Part shown: piece after piece, positions 1-10,879 of the stretch
Numbering within the stretch: the first letter of the stretch is position 1
Layout: the number at the start of each line of letters is the position of its first letter
Origin: Perca fluviatilis
Taxonomy: Eukaryota > Chordata > Actinopteri > Perciformes > Percidae
Assembly: GCF_010015445.1 (NCBI RefSeq)
Contig: NC_053115.1
Span: 18,727,005 to 18,791,004, forward strand
Direction: 5' to 3'
DNA: 64,000 nt
The notes under the pieces: generated by a model
Seen by the model: only the letters and a program-made list of their open reading frames with translations
What the model was told of the DNA's origin: nothing
The model's database searches: none
Translations under genes and position numbers: made by a program

Positions 1-2562
1 TAAAAAATTCTTAAATTCAACCAGTTAACCTTCCAAAATTGAATCTCCTTTCATACTCTAAAAACATGACTGTTCTGTAAGTAACCTGCTAATTAAAATA
101 TGTTATCTTTATAAATGTAATATGAAAACTATTAATCTTTATTTTAGAGGTGGTGTCAGTGTTTTTAAGTGGATAGGTTTCTCAATTCAGCAGGAAACTT
201 TTACATCTCAAAACTAGCTGCATTTAACACATATCAAGTGCAACAATATTTGATCAAATCAACATTTCTGCGTTTGAGAAAATTGAAATAGTACAATGGT
301 TGAATTCACAAATAGGCCACAAGATGCTTCTGTATGCCAAGGGCCCAAACTAAGGTAATATATTTAAGGAAAAGCCAAGTAGTTGATCAGTATTAGGACT
401 TTATCCTCAAAGTTTAATCAGGTAATGAAATTTTAAATCTGCAATAATGTAGACTATCATCATCTCATCTCATCATCAACATCTCAAATGTATACAGAAA
501 CTGATTTTGATGGATAGCTGCCATGTTTTTTCTGTTTGAAAACAAGACCAACAACAGGCAAACAAGTCATCCAGTCAGGCCGTTGAGTGACTTTCAAAAG
601 GGACGACTTCATCAGACACAGGATTTAGGATTGTGTTAAGGTTCTGGGTTGATTTTGGTCTAAAGCCACAGACTAATCCGGAAAAAGAGGCGTGTAGTCA
701 ACCACCATAATCTCAGGATTGATGGTTTGATCCCTGGCCCCTCCTGTCTGCACGTCGAAGTGTCCATAAGCAAGACTGTCTGAGTATGTGTGTATGTTTA
801 TGGGTGACTGTAAGGCATTGTGAAGCACTTTGACCTTAAGTTTAAAAATAATCACATTTGGAATGACATTGTCAGGCTTGGTAAGTTTAAAACTTATTTA
901 CCAGAACTGATATAGACACAGCAGGTTGTTGTGGAATTTGTAGCTAGGTGTCATTCAGGTCAGTGTCCAACATAACTTCATAACCTTTCCAGACAGAGGA
1001 ATACTCCAACTTTGTGCGTCCATAGATGATGGGAGACGTAACAGCTGTATGATAGGACAGTGCTGCTCACCCTGCCAAGGCCATAGAGAAAGTAAATGCA
1101 CAACACGTTTTGTCTGTGCTGAGATATATGGGCGCCCTTAATATCTTTGTTTACCTTAAAGGTTCAGATAAGTTTAACGCCTCCAGCATGAGTTTAAGGA
1201 AGTCTTCAAGTCTTCAGGAAGACAGTAACTTTAGAAGTTGGGATGGCACCCACACTATAGTGCGTGATCCTAAATTCTTCTCAATTGAGTGTTCATTAAA
1301 TGCTCCTGTGTAATTCATCATGGTCTCCCAAACACAAAAACTGAGATTTTCCTTAACACAGGTAGGGATTATATGTAGATCAGATTTGAATGGTTGCATT
1401 CAAAACTATGAGACAGCCTTAACCAATAAAACAACATTTAGGGAAAGATAAGTGATTGCTAATTAATTGATACCTAAAACAACAATCAATCAATTAGTAA
1501 AACAAAGTCCAGTCTGTTTCCAAAGTCAAGAATGAACTGTCAAGCTCACCAGTCAAACTGGTTTTCAGAATAAGAGTTCTAATTCATTTACAGGCCTGTA
1601 ATGAGGTAATAGGTTCTGACTTGCTTTGTCAGAAAGAAAGAAGAAAATCCACATTATCTGGCAAAGGAGAAGTAAGTAAATGCCACGTTAATGGATAAGC
1701 TCAGAGACGACTGGCCTGTACAAGACAGAATAATTAAGCAAATCTGTAAACGAGATGAGGGATTAAAGTCAAGCTGAAATGGTACAAGTTTGCCTCATGG
1801 GAAAGGTTTCACTACTGACTGTATGGTTTCCTTTTTTCAAAATCTTTTGTTGGCCTTGACTACAAAGGTTATCTAAACTTTTGTCATAAAATACGTTTAC
1901 TCAATCAATCTTTTGTGTCATTGCGTGTTACGGTATTTTCATGAAAAGGAGCCTCTTGTAATTGGATAAGTGGCAAAACTCTTACTGTAATTAACAAACC
2001 AAATAGATGTACTTCAGCCATTGAACTAATAAGTAAAAGTGGATTTAAGGCCCTGAATTAATTAACTTGTTAAATAGCACCTGCCATACTGGCGGATCAT
2101 TTCTACATTTCAACACAAGTGTTGTAGAAATTCTAGTCCACATCATAATATCAGTAATAAATTATATTTCGTATTGAATTAAAGACAATGAATGTATATA
2201 ATTATGCATGTTAAACACTTTGACATTTGATTATAATACTGTGTTCATCAAACACAGCATCTTTAGAAACACTGATTGTAAGACAAAAGTTGCTTCAGCT
2301 AACTTACTTCATCTGATTCCACCTACCTGCAGCAATTGGTTTACCATCAACTAATGCCATTTGAAAGTCAATACTAACTAGAAAATGCATTTCCGGGAGA
2401 AAATACATTTCCGGGAGAAAATGCGTGTGAATGCTGAATAGCTAAATTGCTAAAGATAAACTGGATTAATATCTTAAATCCGTAAGAAGAAGGTGAAGTA
2501 GTCAGAATAGTTGGAAAAGTGGGAATGGTTTTAACTAGTATGAATTTCATTGACAAGTTGAA

Positions 2563-2566
2563 TAAC

Positions 2567-2612
<46 letters not shown>

Positions 2613-2632
2613 GTGTGTGTATGTGTGTGTCA
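2563..2632. repeat. (TG)n microsatellite
   Basis: About 70 bases of TG dinucleotide repeat with interspersed TATG units. The His/Thr-rich minus-strand frame across it is an artefact of the repeat. Confidence 0.9.
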
Positions 2633-2878
2633 AACTGCACTATTTAGCTCACCTTGATAAGCTCTATGTTACCAACTGCAATTAATGATTGCCATAAAAT
2701 GCTTTAATTACAAGCATGTTCAAAAAAGAAGAGCACAATATAAGTTAAGGCATGGGAAATGCGGATGGATTGTAATTTTTTATATGACCTAAAGTTTACT
2801 GAAATGTACTTTAAATTGAAAGTAAGGTATTTGAAGTAACTTTAATTTTGAATAATAAGGTCGGGGTCTGGCCACCAA

Positions 2879-2999
2879 ACTATTTTCTCAGAAAGGCGAA
2901 GCATTGGTACTCTCTACTCTGGCCTTCTCAGGTGCTGAAAACATATCACTTCGCCCCAGTGGCAGAAGTAGCACTGCTTCGCCTTTCTGAGAATATAGT
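2879..2999. repeat. Short inverted repeat (hairpin)
   Basis: The 24-base arm at 2879-2902 recurs as its near-perfect reverse complement at 2976-2999, with a 73-base loop. Both arms contain TCTCAGAAAGGCGAAGCA or its complement. The sequence that follows, to about 3230, has the look of a dispersed fish repeat, so this is probably part of a MITE-like element. No target-site duplication was found. Confidence 0.7.
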
Positions 3000-3235
3000 T
3001 CACAGTTTATATACGGTCGGAAGATGGCTTTGTCGCATGTGACCTTGTTATTTGTATATGCTGCGACTATCAACAAATCACAACATGTAAATAGGAACAT
3101 GTTGGTGTTATTTTGTCACTTATTCGGAGCAGTAGGCTAGTTGGAACCGATTACCTTCAGGATCCGTGCTAGGCTAAGCTACCGGTGGGGCCGTCGGACA
3201 GAGTAACAACACGCATGGAGATGAGGAGGGTATGT

Positions 3236-3600
3236 ATTTTTTATTTATTTAATCTTTATTTAACCAGGTTAGTCTCATTGAGATATAAAATCTCTTTTTC
3301 AAGAGAGACCTGGCCAAGATAGGAGAACAAGTTTGTTACATATAAAAACAATTTACAATCACAAAACAAACAGAAAAGAGGCAAAGACATCTCAAGTGCA
3401 TTTCAATTAAATAAAAGTACCATTAGTTAAAACATTTGCATGTGTGGATGGACTCATGTTCTATGGTTTTAACATAACCTTTAAAATCGTTTAAGGAAAT
3501 TAGACACTGTAGTTTGAGTGTTTTCTGTAGGTCATTCCAGGTAGAAGGTGCAGCAAACATGAAAGCCTTTTTAAGGCCTTTGCGAACATATTGATGTATA
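3236..3600. repeat. Dispersed teleost repeat fragment
   Basis: The stretch with TTTATTTAACCAGG, a TCTCATTGAGAT core and AAGAGAGACCTGGCCAAGA resembles a high-copy repeat often seen in fish intergenic DNA. Family and ends are not resolved; recognition is from memory. Confidence 0.5.
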
Positions 3601-4964
3601 ACTTGTGTAGATAAAAATAAAAAATGACTCTGAAAATGAACTGAAATCGCAGTTTGAATAATAACAATAATAATAATAATAATAAAGAACTGACTAGCAA
3701 TACTGTCAATTCCGTTGAATCAGCATTCACACAATAAAGAATGTAAAGTAATTCAAATAAATAATTAATAAATTAAGTAATTACTCTCCTGCAAACCCAC
3801 AGGAAAATTCTCAGTGCAGAAACAACTTTAATTCAAATAAGAAAGTATGTAAGGAAGGAACATTTCTACTGTATTCTTGTTGTCAGTTTTGCAGTTCATT
3901 TTTATTTTTCATGTTGGTCACCAACCAAAGAAACATGTTTTATTGTTTATTACATGCATTATTGAACAATGCTTGCTGTTTGGGTGTCTGCAAAAATGTT
4001 TTGTATTATGTAGTTACTGAAACGAATGGCTTAAGGGGGTTGTGACCTATGCGATGATACATGCTGTTCCACCTGCCTTTACACCTTAGTACTGCAAGGG
4101 GATTATCTCAGGATGTTGAGTTGCTCCCTCTTCGTAAAAAGTCTAGCCTGTCACGGCTAAAGTATGTTAGTGAGTTTGAATAAGAACTATTGTTGACTTT
4201 CTGTGTGACTAATTTCTCTGGATAAGCAAGAAAAACAAAAAGAATAGCTGATACTAAAATCTATATTCTTACTCATTTTAAGAAAGCTCACTCATATTTG
4301 ACTTTAGATTCTGTACAGGTGCAAACAGCAGTTCCAGAGTTACTGTAAGTGAAATTGCATGAAGCACAGTACAGTCACCATTTTATCCACCACGTTTTTC
4401 CCATCATTTTTAGGTAACACTAAATCCATAATGCTCTCAAACAGCAGACAGAGACTGACTGACAGCTGCACTCAGCCCCCCAACCGTGCCAACTGAGGTT
4501 TCACTGTGTTGTAGGTGCAAGGCTCCCCCCAATAACTTTATTTGAATTGTTTTTCTTTTGAATAAATTCTGTGAAATCTTGTCTTATATAGTACTAGTGC
4601 AGCTGCAGCAACAGTAAACAGCGCTCTGAAATCCTGTTAAGAAGTTGTTAGTTGAACCCAAACTAAATGGATACTGGGCTAATCAAATTATATGCTTCAG
4701 TCGGAGTCTTCCTTTAATGATGTTAAGGTCAAGTAAAGTCAAGTAAAGATCTACTGTATAACTAGCAAGAAGTTGTGTTCATGACAAGAACTGTTCTGCT
4801 GGTTTTTGAGTGCATTTTTGTTGAAATGGGTAAATAAGTGTGCATTAAAAATGTAATTCACACTTGAAAAAAGAGACAAGAATCTCTCTTTCAAATCTTA
4901 AGTGAGCTTTGTGAGCTATCATTCCAATGATAAAACATCCTAAAATAACATTTTCTGTTGTGCA

Positions 4965-5061
4965 ACTAGTGATTATATGGTGGCAGATTATGGGCTGAAT
5001 TATCTTGCAGATCCTCTTTACTTCTTGAGCCATTGTGAGTCTTCCCGTGCGGGCTATATAA
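4965..5061 (+). promoter_or_regulatory. Candidate rh2 core promoter: TATA box and CRX/OTX-like sites
   Basis: TATATAA lies at 5055-5061, 79 bases before the rh2 ATG, a plausible TATA box for a short 5' UTR. Upstream, AGATTA at 4985-4990 (TAATCT on the other strand) and GATTAT near 4970 resemble the TAATC core bound by the photoreceptor factors CRX and OTX. The TATA box position is convincing; the homeodomain sites are short and could be chance. Confidence 0.55.
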
Positions 5062-5139
5062 CCATAGTATAGTATCAGACTCCGGCTGCATTTACAGTGC
5101 GAAAGTCCAATCTGACAATCCAAATCCTAACTTGCAAAG

Positions 5140-8100
5140 ATGGAGAACGGCACAGAGGGCAAGAACTTCTACATACCCCTGAACAACCGGACAGGGCTTG
5201 TAAGGAATCCTTTTGAGTATCCACAGTATTATTTAGCAGATCCATGGTTATTCAAACTGCTGGCTGCCTACATGTTCATCCTAATGTGCTCTGGCTTCCT
5301 CATCAACTTTCTGACACTGTTTGTCACAGCTCAAAACAAGAAGCTCCGGCAACCTCTTAACTTCATCCTAGTCAACCTGGCTGTGGCTGGACTGATCATG
5401 GTCTGCTTTGGATTTACAGTCACCTTTTATACTTCCCTAGCAGGCTATTTTGCCTTGGGACCCATGAGCTGTGCAATTGAAGGATTCATGGCTACACTTG
5501 GAGGTAAACTTGAGGAGAATGGATGTTTATGTAATTGCCATTTTCAAATAGATTGTACTGTTCTGTCAGATTTTTGTAAGACAGAGGTCTAAGCTTGTAC
5601 AACAGATAGCAAGATTTGAAGATGTTAATGACAACTTCTGTTCTCAATCAACAGGTCAAGTGTCTCTGTGGTCTCTTGTGGTTCTAGCAGTTGAGAGATA
5701 CATTGTGGTCTGCAAACCCATGGGCAGTTTCAAATTTACAGCCACCAATGCTGCAACAGGTTGTGCATTCACCTGGATTATGGCTTCCACCTGTGCTGTC
5801 CCTCCTCTCGTTGGCTGGTCAAGGTAATTACCAAATATGTACGGGGAGCGGCAGAATGAACAAGTCTTTTTATTGGAGCACTTATCACAACTTATTGCAA
5901 CCCATTTTTTCATCTTGTTCATCCTTCTTATTTGGTCAGCAGATATCACGTGTACTTTAATAGGTCCAGTATGGACACTACACAACCTGTCATAAGATCA
6001 CACAAGTAACAATAAAATAAACAATAGCACATGTTAAGGTTATCAGATTAACTGCATTTTGAAAAGATCCAATATATTTCTCTAGTTCAAAATGGAATTG
6101 TTTTTTCCTTGGCCCACGCTACACCCTCCCCTCAAGTTTTAGGAAAACCATGCCGGTAATTTTTCCCTTAATGCTGACTGAAAGACAAATACACAAACAC
6201 ACAAACTGAATCGAAATCATAACCTCCTTGGCGGATGTAGTCTTGCATTGCCAGACCTATCTCCACAGTGTTCTGGAGTAGAATCTGGCTACACCACAGA
6301 TCATTTGGGGATAGGAGAAAAAAAATGCTCTGACTTGTTTGTATTTCTTTAAACCAATCAAAATTGTGTTGGGCATCGCTAAATTCCGGATGCCTCTGCA
6401 AAATAGTCTCAGGAAGGAACTTGTTTGGGTGGAACATTTGCACCCACAAAAGAAACCAACACACAATATTAAATGAAGTTAACTATTCACACAATACAGT
6501 AATGTGAGCTTTTTAAATTAGCTGGATACATGGTTTAACAAGTTTACTCTTACCAGTGTATATGTCAATAGCAATCCTACCCATCTGTTCCAAAACGTCC
6601 CAGTTGGTAGTAAATGCCACGTAAACATATTCTTTGGAAATCTTCATTCACCAACAGAACCATGCAGGCCTGCCTTTTTGCAGGATTCAAATTTTTGTCA
6701 AAACTTGCCATTTTCCTCATGTAACGTTAGTTTGCTTGCTCTAGGTCAGTGGTCCCCAACCTGCTAGCTAGCACACCCTGGTCCATCTGCCTCATTTTCC
6801 GCCGCTAATAGACTTCCGTCAGGATTAGAATTGACAACAGCCCCAGGGACACAGCCACATTTATCCCCCAGCCAACAACTACAGCAACCCAAACCCAGCC
6901 AGCACAAACTCTAGCGCCGGTGGCTAACGACGCTTAGGGCAATAACAGAAAGTTTAATGATCCGTCTTGGAACAGACCATATCAGACCACAGAAGCTGGC
7001 ACCCACGTCAGGCCGAAATCGAGCCACAACATCAGCCATCCAGTAGTGGTGGGCGGATCGATCCAAATATCGAAAATATTGATACCAACGTTGGTATTAA
7101 TATTGATCAATACCAGTGTAATGAGATTGATACTTTAGTTTTAGTTTCTCTCCAGTATGCTGTTTCATCAAATAGGCAACTTGTCTGTGTCTGTCTAAGT
7201 GCCGCTCCTGTCACAGCGCAGAGCAGGTGCACTTTGCTCCTCCTCCCCCCTCTTGTGATTTGATGTTGTACCGTCACGTGACTCAGCGGCGCCAGGCAAA
7301 CAAGCAAGCAACCAGCCAGGCCGGCAGTGGCCAGCAGCACACACACACACAAGCAGTACAGAGATGGAGCAGAAGAATGGTAGAGAGGAAGAGGAGCACT
7401 GTGTGGCTATATTTTCAGGCCAAAAATGGCAAGCTGTATAATTTTTAATAAGGCTGTAAGATACTGTGTTAACACAACAAATGTATACAAGTATATGGAA
7501 ATTATGTACTGGGTTTTAATTTATTAATAATCCAAATGAAAAATCACAAAACCACTTAAGGGTCATGAGAATTCGTTCAGATTTAGCAATTTGATGCATC
7601 CATCTTAATTATTAAAAAGTATCGGCGATACTGGCCCTGTATTTACTTGGTATTGGATCGATACCAAATTTTGCAGCATCGCACACCGCTACCATCCAGA
7701 CGTTTTTGGTCCGCCCTGGGGATGCCGCCCTCCACCTCCATTCCCACCCCGGAAGTAAGTCTCCCAGCGGTGGGGAGTAACGTTACAACAAAACCCTTTC
7801 CCTTTGTGCCAAAAAAAACTGAGAGGGAACACAGTCGTGAAATATATTGTGATATTGAGGTTTTAGCTGCTGGCTAATGCTGGCTTGCTTGTTAACCAGT
7901 CAGCTACCACCACAAATAGAATCTAAGTAATTATGTTTGGAAACAGTGCAGCTATTTCATTAGAACGACATGACATAAATAAACCTTACTAAACGTAACG
8001 GGAATAACACTTTAATACATTAACACATCCATGAACACACATTTTAATCTACAATGGTGGTTAACAATGAAGACAACAACTCCCATGATCCAACACAACT

Positions 8101-10783
8101 TCACGACGTCAGCAGAAGTCCATGTTTACATCCCCTTTTTTTCGATTGAGAGACCCCATAGTGGCAGAAAATTACATATTGTACGTTTATTAAAAACAAT
8201 GCAAATATAAACAAAACAACTTAATATATAATGCTCCAAAGTATTGGAGAAAATGTTTTTTTATTTAGATGCAAAGCTTGAATTTTATGTACCTGTCACA
8301 TAAACCAATGATTCCTGAAGAATCCCAATTTTGCATTCTTCACATTCTCAATGGCTCGGAAAATGTGTGTGGCTAGTTTCAATGGTACAGGCATGTTTTT
8401 CTTAAATCCACTTCAGCCACATATGCTATGAATAAATGACACTTGGATTTTGTAGTTTCACATTTACCAAACAAATCAGATTATTTCCTGCTGTATTTTT
8501 TTAGAATACGCATGAGAACAAATAGCCATACCAGAGGAAATTGGTTAATTTGTTCTCGGATTTTAATCAATACTGATGACAGTCTACTGACTGGCATTGT
8601 GTTGCATTTGCAGGTTCATTCCTGAGGGTATTCAGGTTTCCTGTGGACCTGACTACTACACTCTGGCCCCAGGCTACAACAACGAATCATATGTCCTTTA
8701 CATGTTTAGCTGCCACTTCTGTGTTCCCGTTTTCATCCTCTTCTTCAGTTATGGAAACTTAGTGTGGAAAGTGAAGGCGGTAAGTTACTTAATCTAATAA
8801 GATTGCTTTAATATGCAATTTTAGATTTTTAAGCTTATCAATATTAGAGAGTATTGAATAATGTTGACCTAATTTTCAGGCCGCAGCCAAGCAGCAGGAC
8901 TCTGTATCTACCCAAAAGGCTGAGAGAGAAGTGACACGTATGTGCATCCTGATGGTGTTGGGCTTCCTAGTGGCATGGACTCCATATGCCAGCGTTGCTG
9001 CCTGGATCTTCTTCAATAAGGGAGCTGCATTCTCAGCTACAACCATGGCTGTCCCTGCCTTCTTCTCAAAGAGCTCAGCATTGTTCAATCCTGTTATCTA
9101 TGTGTTGATGAACAAACAGGTATGGTATAACCGATATGGTATAACCGATTTAGTAACACTTCACTTTAAAACCCCATTTTTAGTGTTATTAAGCAGTCTT
9201 ATACTATAAATGTCAGCAGATATAAGGACAAGTGTTTATTAATGTATTTGTCAATAATTATAACTCCTATAGCAGTATACCATACACAGTAGTTTAACAC
9301 AATATAGCATAGGTTAAATCATCTTTAATGATATTCTTGTATGATGGCAAACAAACAAATAATTACAGTGTAAATATAATTACAGTATATTTGTTGACAA
9401 ATACATTAATAAACACCCTAGTACATTACCCTTACAGTTGCTTACAACTACATTATAGTGTGTTGTATAAACCATATATGTATTTTATCATTTTTAATGC
9501 TAGAAAGTGTTAGGGACCGTTCGGTATTTATGGAATGGACCACTGGAGGAAAATAGGTGAGGGTCATGTCTGTTTATTCTTTGTTGAGGGGAGGGTCATC
9601 CAACATTCTTTTTGTTAAAAGGGGTTACCAACAATTTTGTATTCATAGAAACAGCAAAATTTCAAAGTGGCTTATTTGGTGCATATTTTTCCTTGTAGCT
9701 CTCAGTCTCGGCCCTCCTTCACTGCCAGATGGGTCTGACCCATGAGTTTGCTGGAGGGCAGGGGGAGGCTGAAACGGGTAATTGCATTGTTTAAAAAATT
9801 AGTGGAATAATGGCATGACCAGATATTTACTAAATATCTTAGCTAAATAACACAAAACAACTAAAAACTGGTGGTAGGTAATACATCTGATTTTATATAC
9901 TGCTTTAGTAAAAAAAATATTTCCTGGCTGACGATGCGAGCAGCAGGACGTAAAAAATGAAAATGAATGTTGCTAGTCTGGACATCTTACCGAGCCAAGG
10001 TTGTAATAAAGGCTTCCTAAATGCCACATTTGATGTCAGCTTACTAATTGATTGCAGGTTTTGTGTAGATTTGGACTTACGTTTATTCCACTTTGTTTAA
10101 ACGGTGAAGTGGAGGAAGCCTAGTGACGAGTCCATAGCAACCAGTTTGTGTGTTGAATGTTACCCAGAGTGCCTTGCTGAATGGTCTCAATGTTTTATTG
10201 TTTTATTTTCATGTGTTTCATCTTTGTATTTGAAGTAATGCAGTAATGCAGGAAGTGTGCATTTAGTTTCCATGCTTATTGTGTTTCCACAACTATTTTA
10301 GTGAGTAAATCTACTGAAATGGCAACCACACCATAACAGAGGAGTGGGATGCATCAGATGAGAAAGCAGAGGTATAATCATGTATTCATTGCTGTAAAAA
10401 ACGATGGTAATCTGTATATCTTTGCCAAGCACAAACTAATGCAGAAGGTATTGATATGTTGTTGGGGGAGGGTCATGCTTTTTTTCCAAATAGTTTTGGA
10501 GGGTCATAGAAAAATTATTACTGGTGAGGGGAGGGTCATGTCTATTTTGACTAAAGGTCCCAAAAGTCCTCCGGTGGCCCCATAAATAAATAACGAACAG
10601 TCCCTTACCGTTATAATTGTTTTTGTTTTTATTCAGTGTCCAATGATTCCTCATTTTCTAATTATACTTGTACAATGTTTTCAGTTCCGTAATTGCATGC
10701 TGAGCACTATTGGGATGAGTGGCATGGTGGAGGATGAGACCTCAGTATCAACCAGTCAGACAGAAGTGTCCTCTGCTTCCTAA
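5140..10783 (+). CDS. rh2: RH2 (green/blue-green) cone opsin, complete, five exons
   Basis: Cone visual pigment: a seven-helix receptor that binds retinal and activates transducin in the outer segment. Exons: 5140-5503, 5655-5823, 8614-8779, 8880-9119, 10685-10783, all with GT/AG introns. Lengths 364/169/166/240/99 follow the rhodopsin gene plan and give 345 residues plus stop. It starts MENGTEG, one residue longer than bovine rhodopsin, so local numbers are bovine plus 1. Seen (bovine numbers): N-glycosylation sites N2 and N15, disulfide C110/C187, counterion E113, ERY at 134-136, retinal lysine K296 in [14 protein letters not shown], and a Ser/Thr-rich tail for kinase and arrestin control. 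G83, Q122, A164, F261, A269 and A292 are at tuning positions. Q122 in place of E122 is a known short-wave shift in RH2 and suggests the RH2B-like class; that subclass is inference. The paired palmitoylation cysteines (322/323) are absent. Introns are 151, 2790, 100 and 1565 bases; the long ones hold transposons. No disabling change seen. Confidence 0.97.
6235..6450. repeat. Dispersed repeat, copy 1 (rh2 intron 2)
   Basis: About 215 bases matching 48395-48615 in the same orientation. Shared blocks include ATTGCCAGACCTA, GGATAGGAGAAAAA, TTTCTTTAAACCAAT and CTCAGGAAGGAACTTGT. Divergence is clear, so both copies are old. No target-site duplication or coding capacity was seen; probably a non-autonomous DNA element. 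Confidence 0.75.
7044..7691. mobile_element. Non-autonomous hAT-type element in rh2 intron 2
   Basis: A 648-base element with ends TAGTGGTGGGCG and, reverse-complemented, TAGCGGTGTGCG. It is flanked by a perfect 8-base duplication CCATCCAG at 7036-7043 and 7692-7699, the hallmark length for hAT transposons. Subterminal GATCGAT and GATACC motifs mirror each other. No transposase is encoded. It sits inside older repetitive sequence starting near 6748 (CAGTGGTCCCCAACC, another hAT-like end). Confidence 0.85.
9122..9149 (+). repeat. 14-base tandem duplication beside the rh2 exon 4 splice donor
   Basis: TATGGTATAACCGA occurs twice in direct succession, starting two bases after the exon 4/intron 4 junction. 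The donor GTATGG uses the first copy. Confidence 0.9.
9232..9416. repeat. Inverted repeat in rh2 intron 4
   Basis: A 23-base arm at 9232-9254 is repeated as its exact reverse complement at 9394-9416 with a 139-base loop. Looser pairing continues outward, suggesting a small fold-back MITE between about 9160 and 9480. Confidence 0.75.
9513..10604. mobile_element. 1.1-kb TTA-flanked inverted-repeat element in rh2 intron 4
   Basis: The ends read GGGACCGTTCG and, reverse-complemented, GGGACTGTTCG, with similarity continuing for about 40 bases (GGACCACTGGAGGA against GGCCACCGGAGGA). It is flanked by TTA at 9510-9512 and 10605-10607. A 3-base TTA duplication with GGG termini fits the PIF/Harbinger superfamily; that assignment is inference. 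GAGGGTCAT is repeated inside both ends. No transposase is visible, so it is non-autonomous. It ends 80 bases before the exon 5 splice junction. Confidence 0.75.
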
Positions 10784-10832
10784 ACACAGAAGAGTCTCAA
10801 CAACTCTAATGGATTTTATTTGTCCTGGTAAA

Positions 10833-10838
10833 AATAAA
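10833..10838 (+). terminator. rh2 polyadenylation signal
   Basis: Canonical AATAAA 49 bases after the rh2 stop codon, implying a very short 3' UTR. A TG-rich run follows at 10854, suitable as a downstream GU-rich element. Confidence 0.75.
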
Positions 10839-10853
10839 TCATCAATTGCTCAT

Positions 10854-10879
10854 AGTGTGTGTGTGTGTGTGTGTGTGTG
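10854..10879. repeat. (TG)n microsatellite
   Basis: About 13 TG units just beyond the rh2 polyadenylation signal. Confidence 0.9.

Larger units (their letters stand above)
1..4950. other. Intergenic DNA upstream of rh2
   Basis: AT-rich sequence with no coding exon that I can support on either strand. Open frames are short and lack splice context or recognisable motifs. It holds a TG microsatellite, a short hairpin repeat and a dispersed repeat, listed separately. I looked for a second opsin copy, since RH2 is often tandemly duplicated in teleosts, and saw no opsin motif here. Confidence 0.6.

Noticed and set aside
5656..5985. 109-residue minus-strand frame opposite rh2 exon 2
   Set aside because: Antisense shadow of the opsin exon.
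6168..6466. Overlapping minus-strand frames of about 100 and 70 residues in rh2 intron 2
   Set aside because: They cover a dispersed non-coding repeat that recurs at 48395-48615, where a similar frame appears for the same reason.
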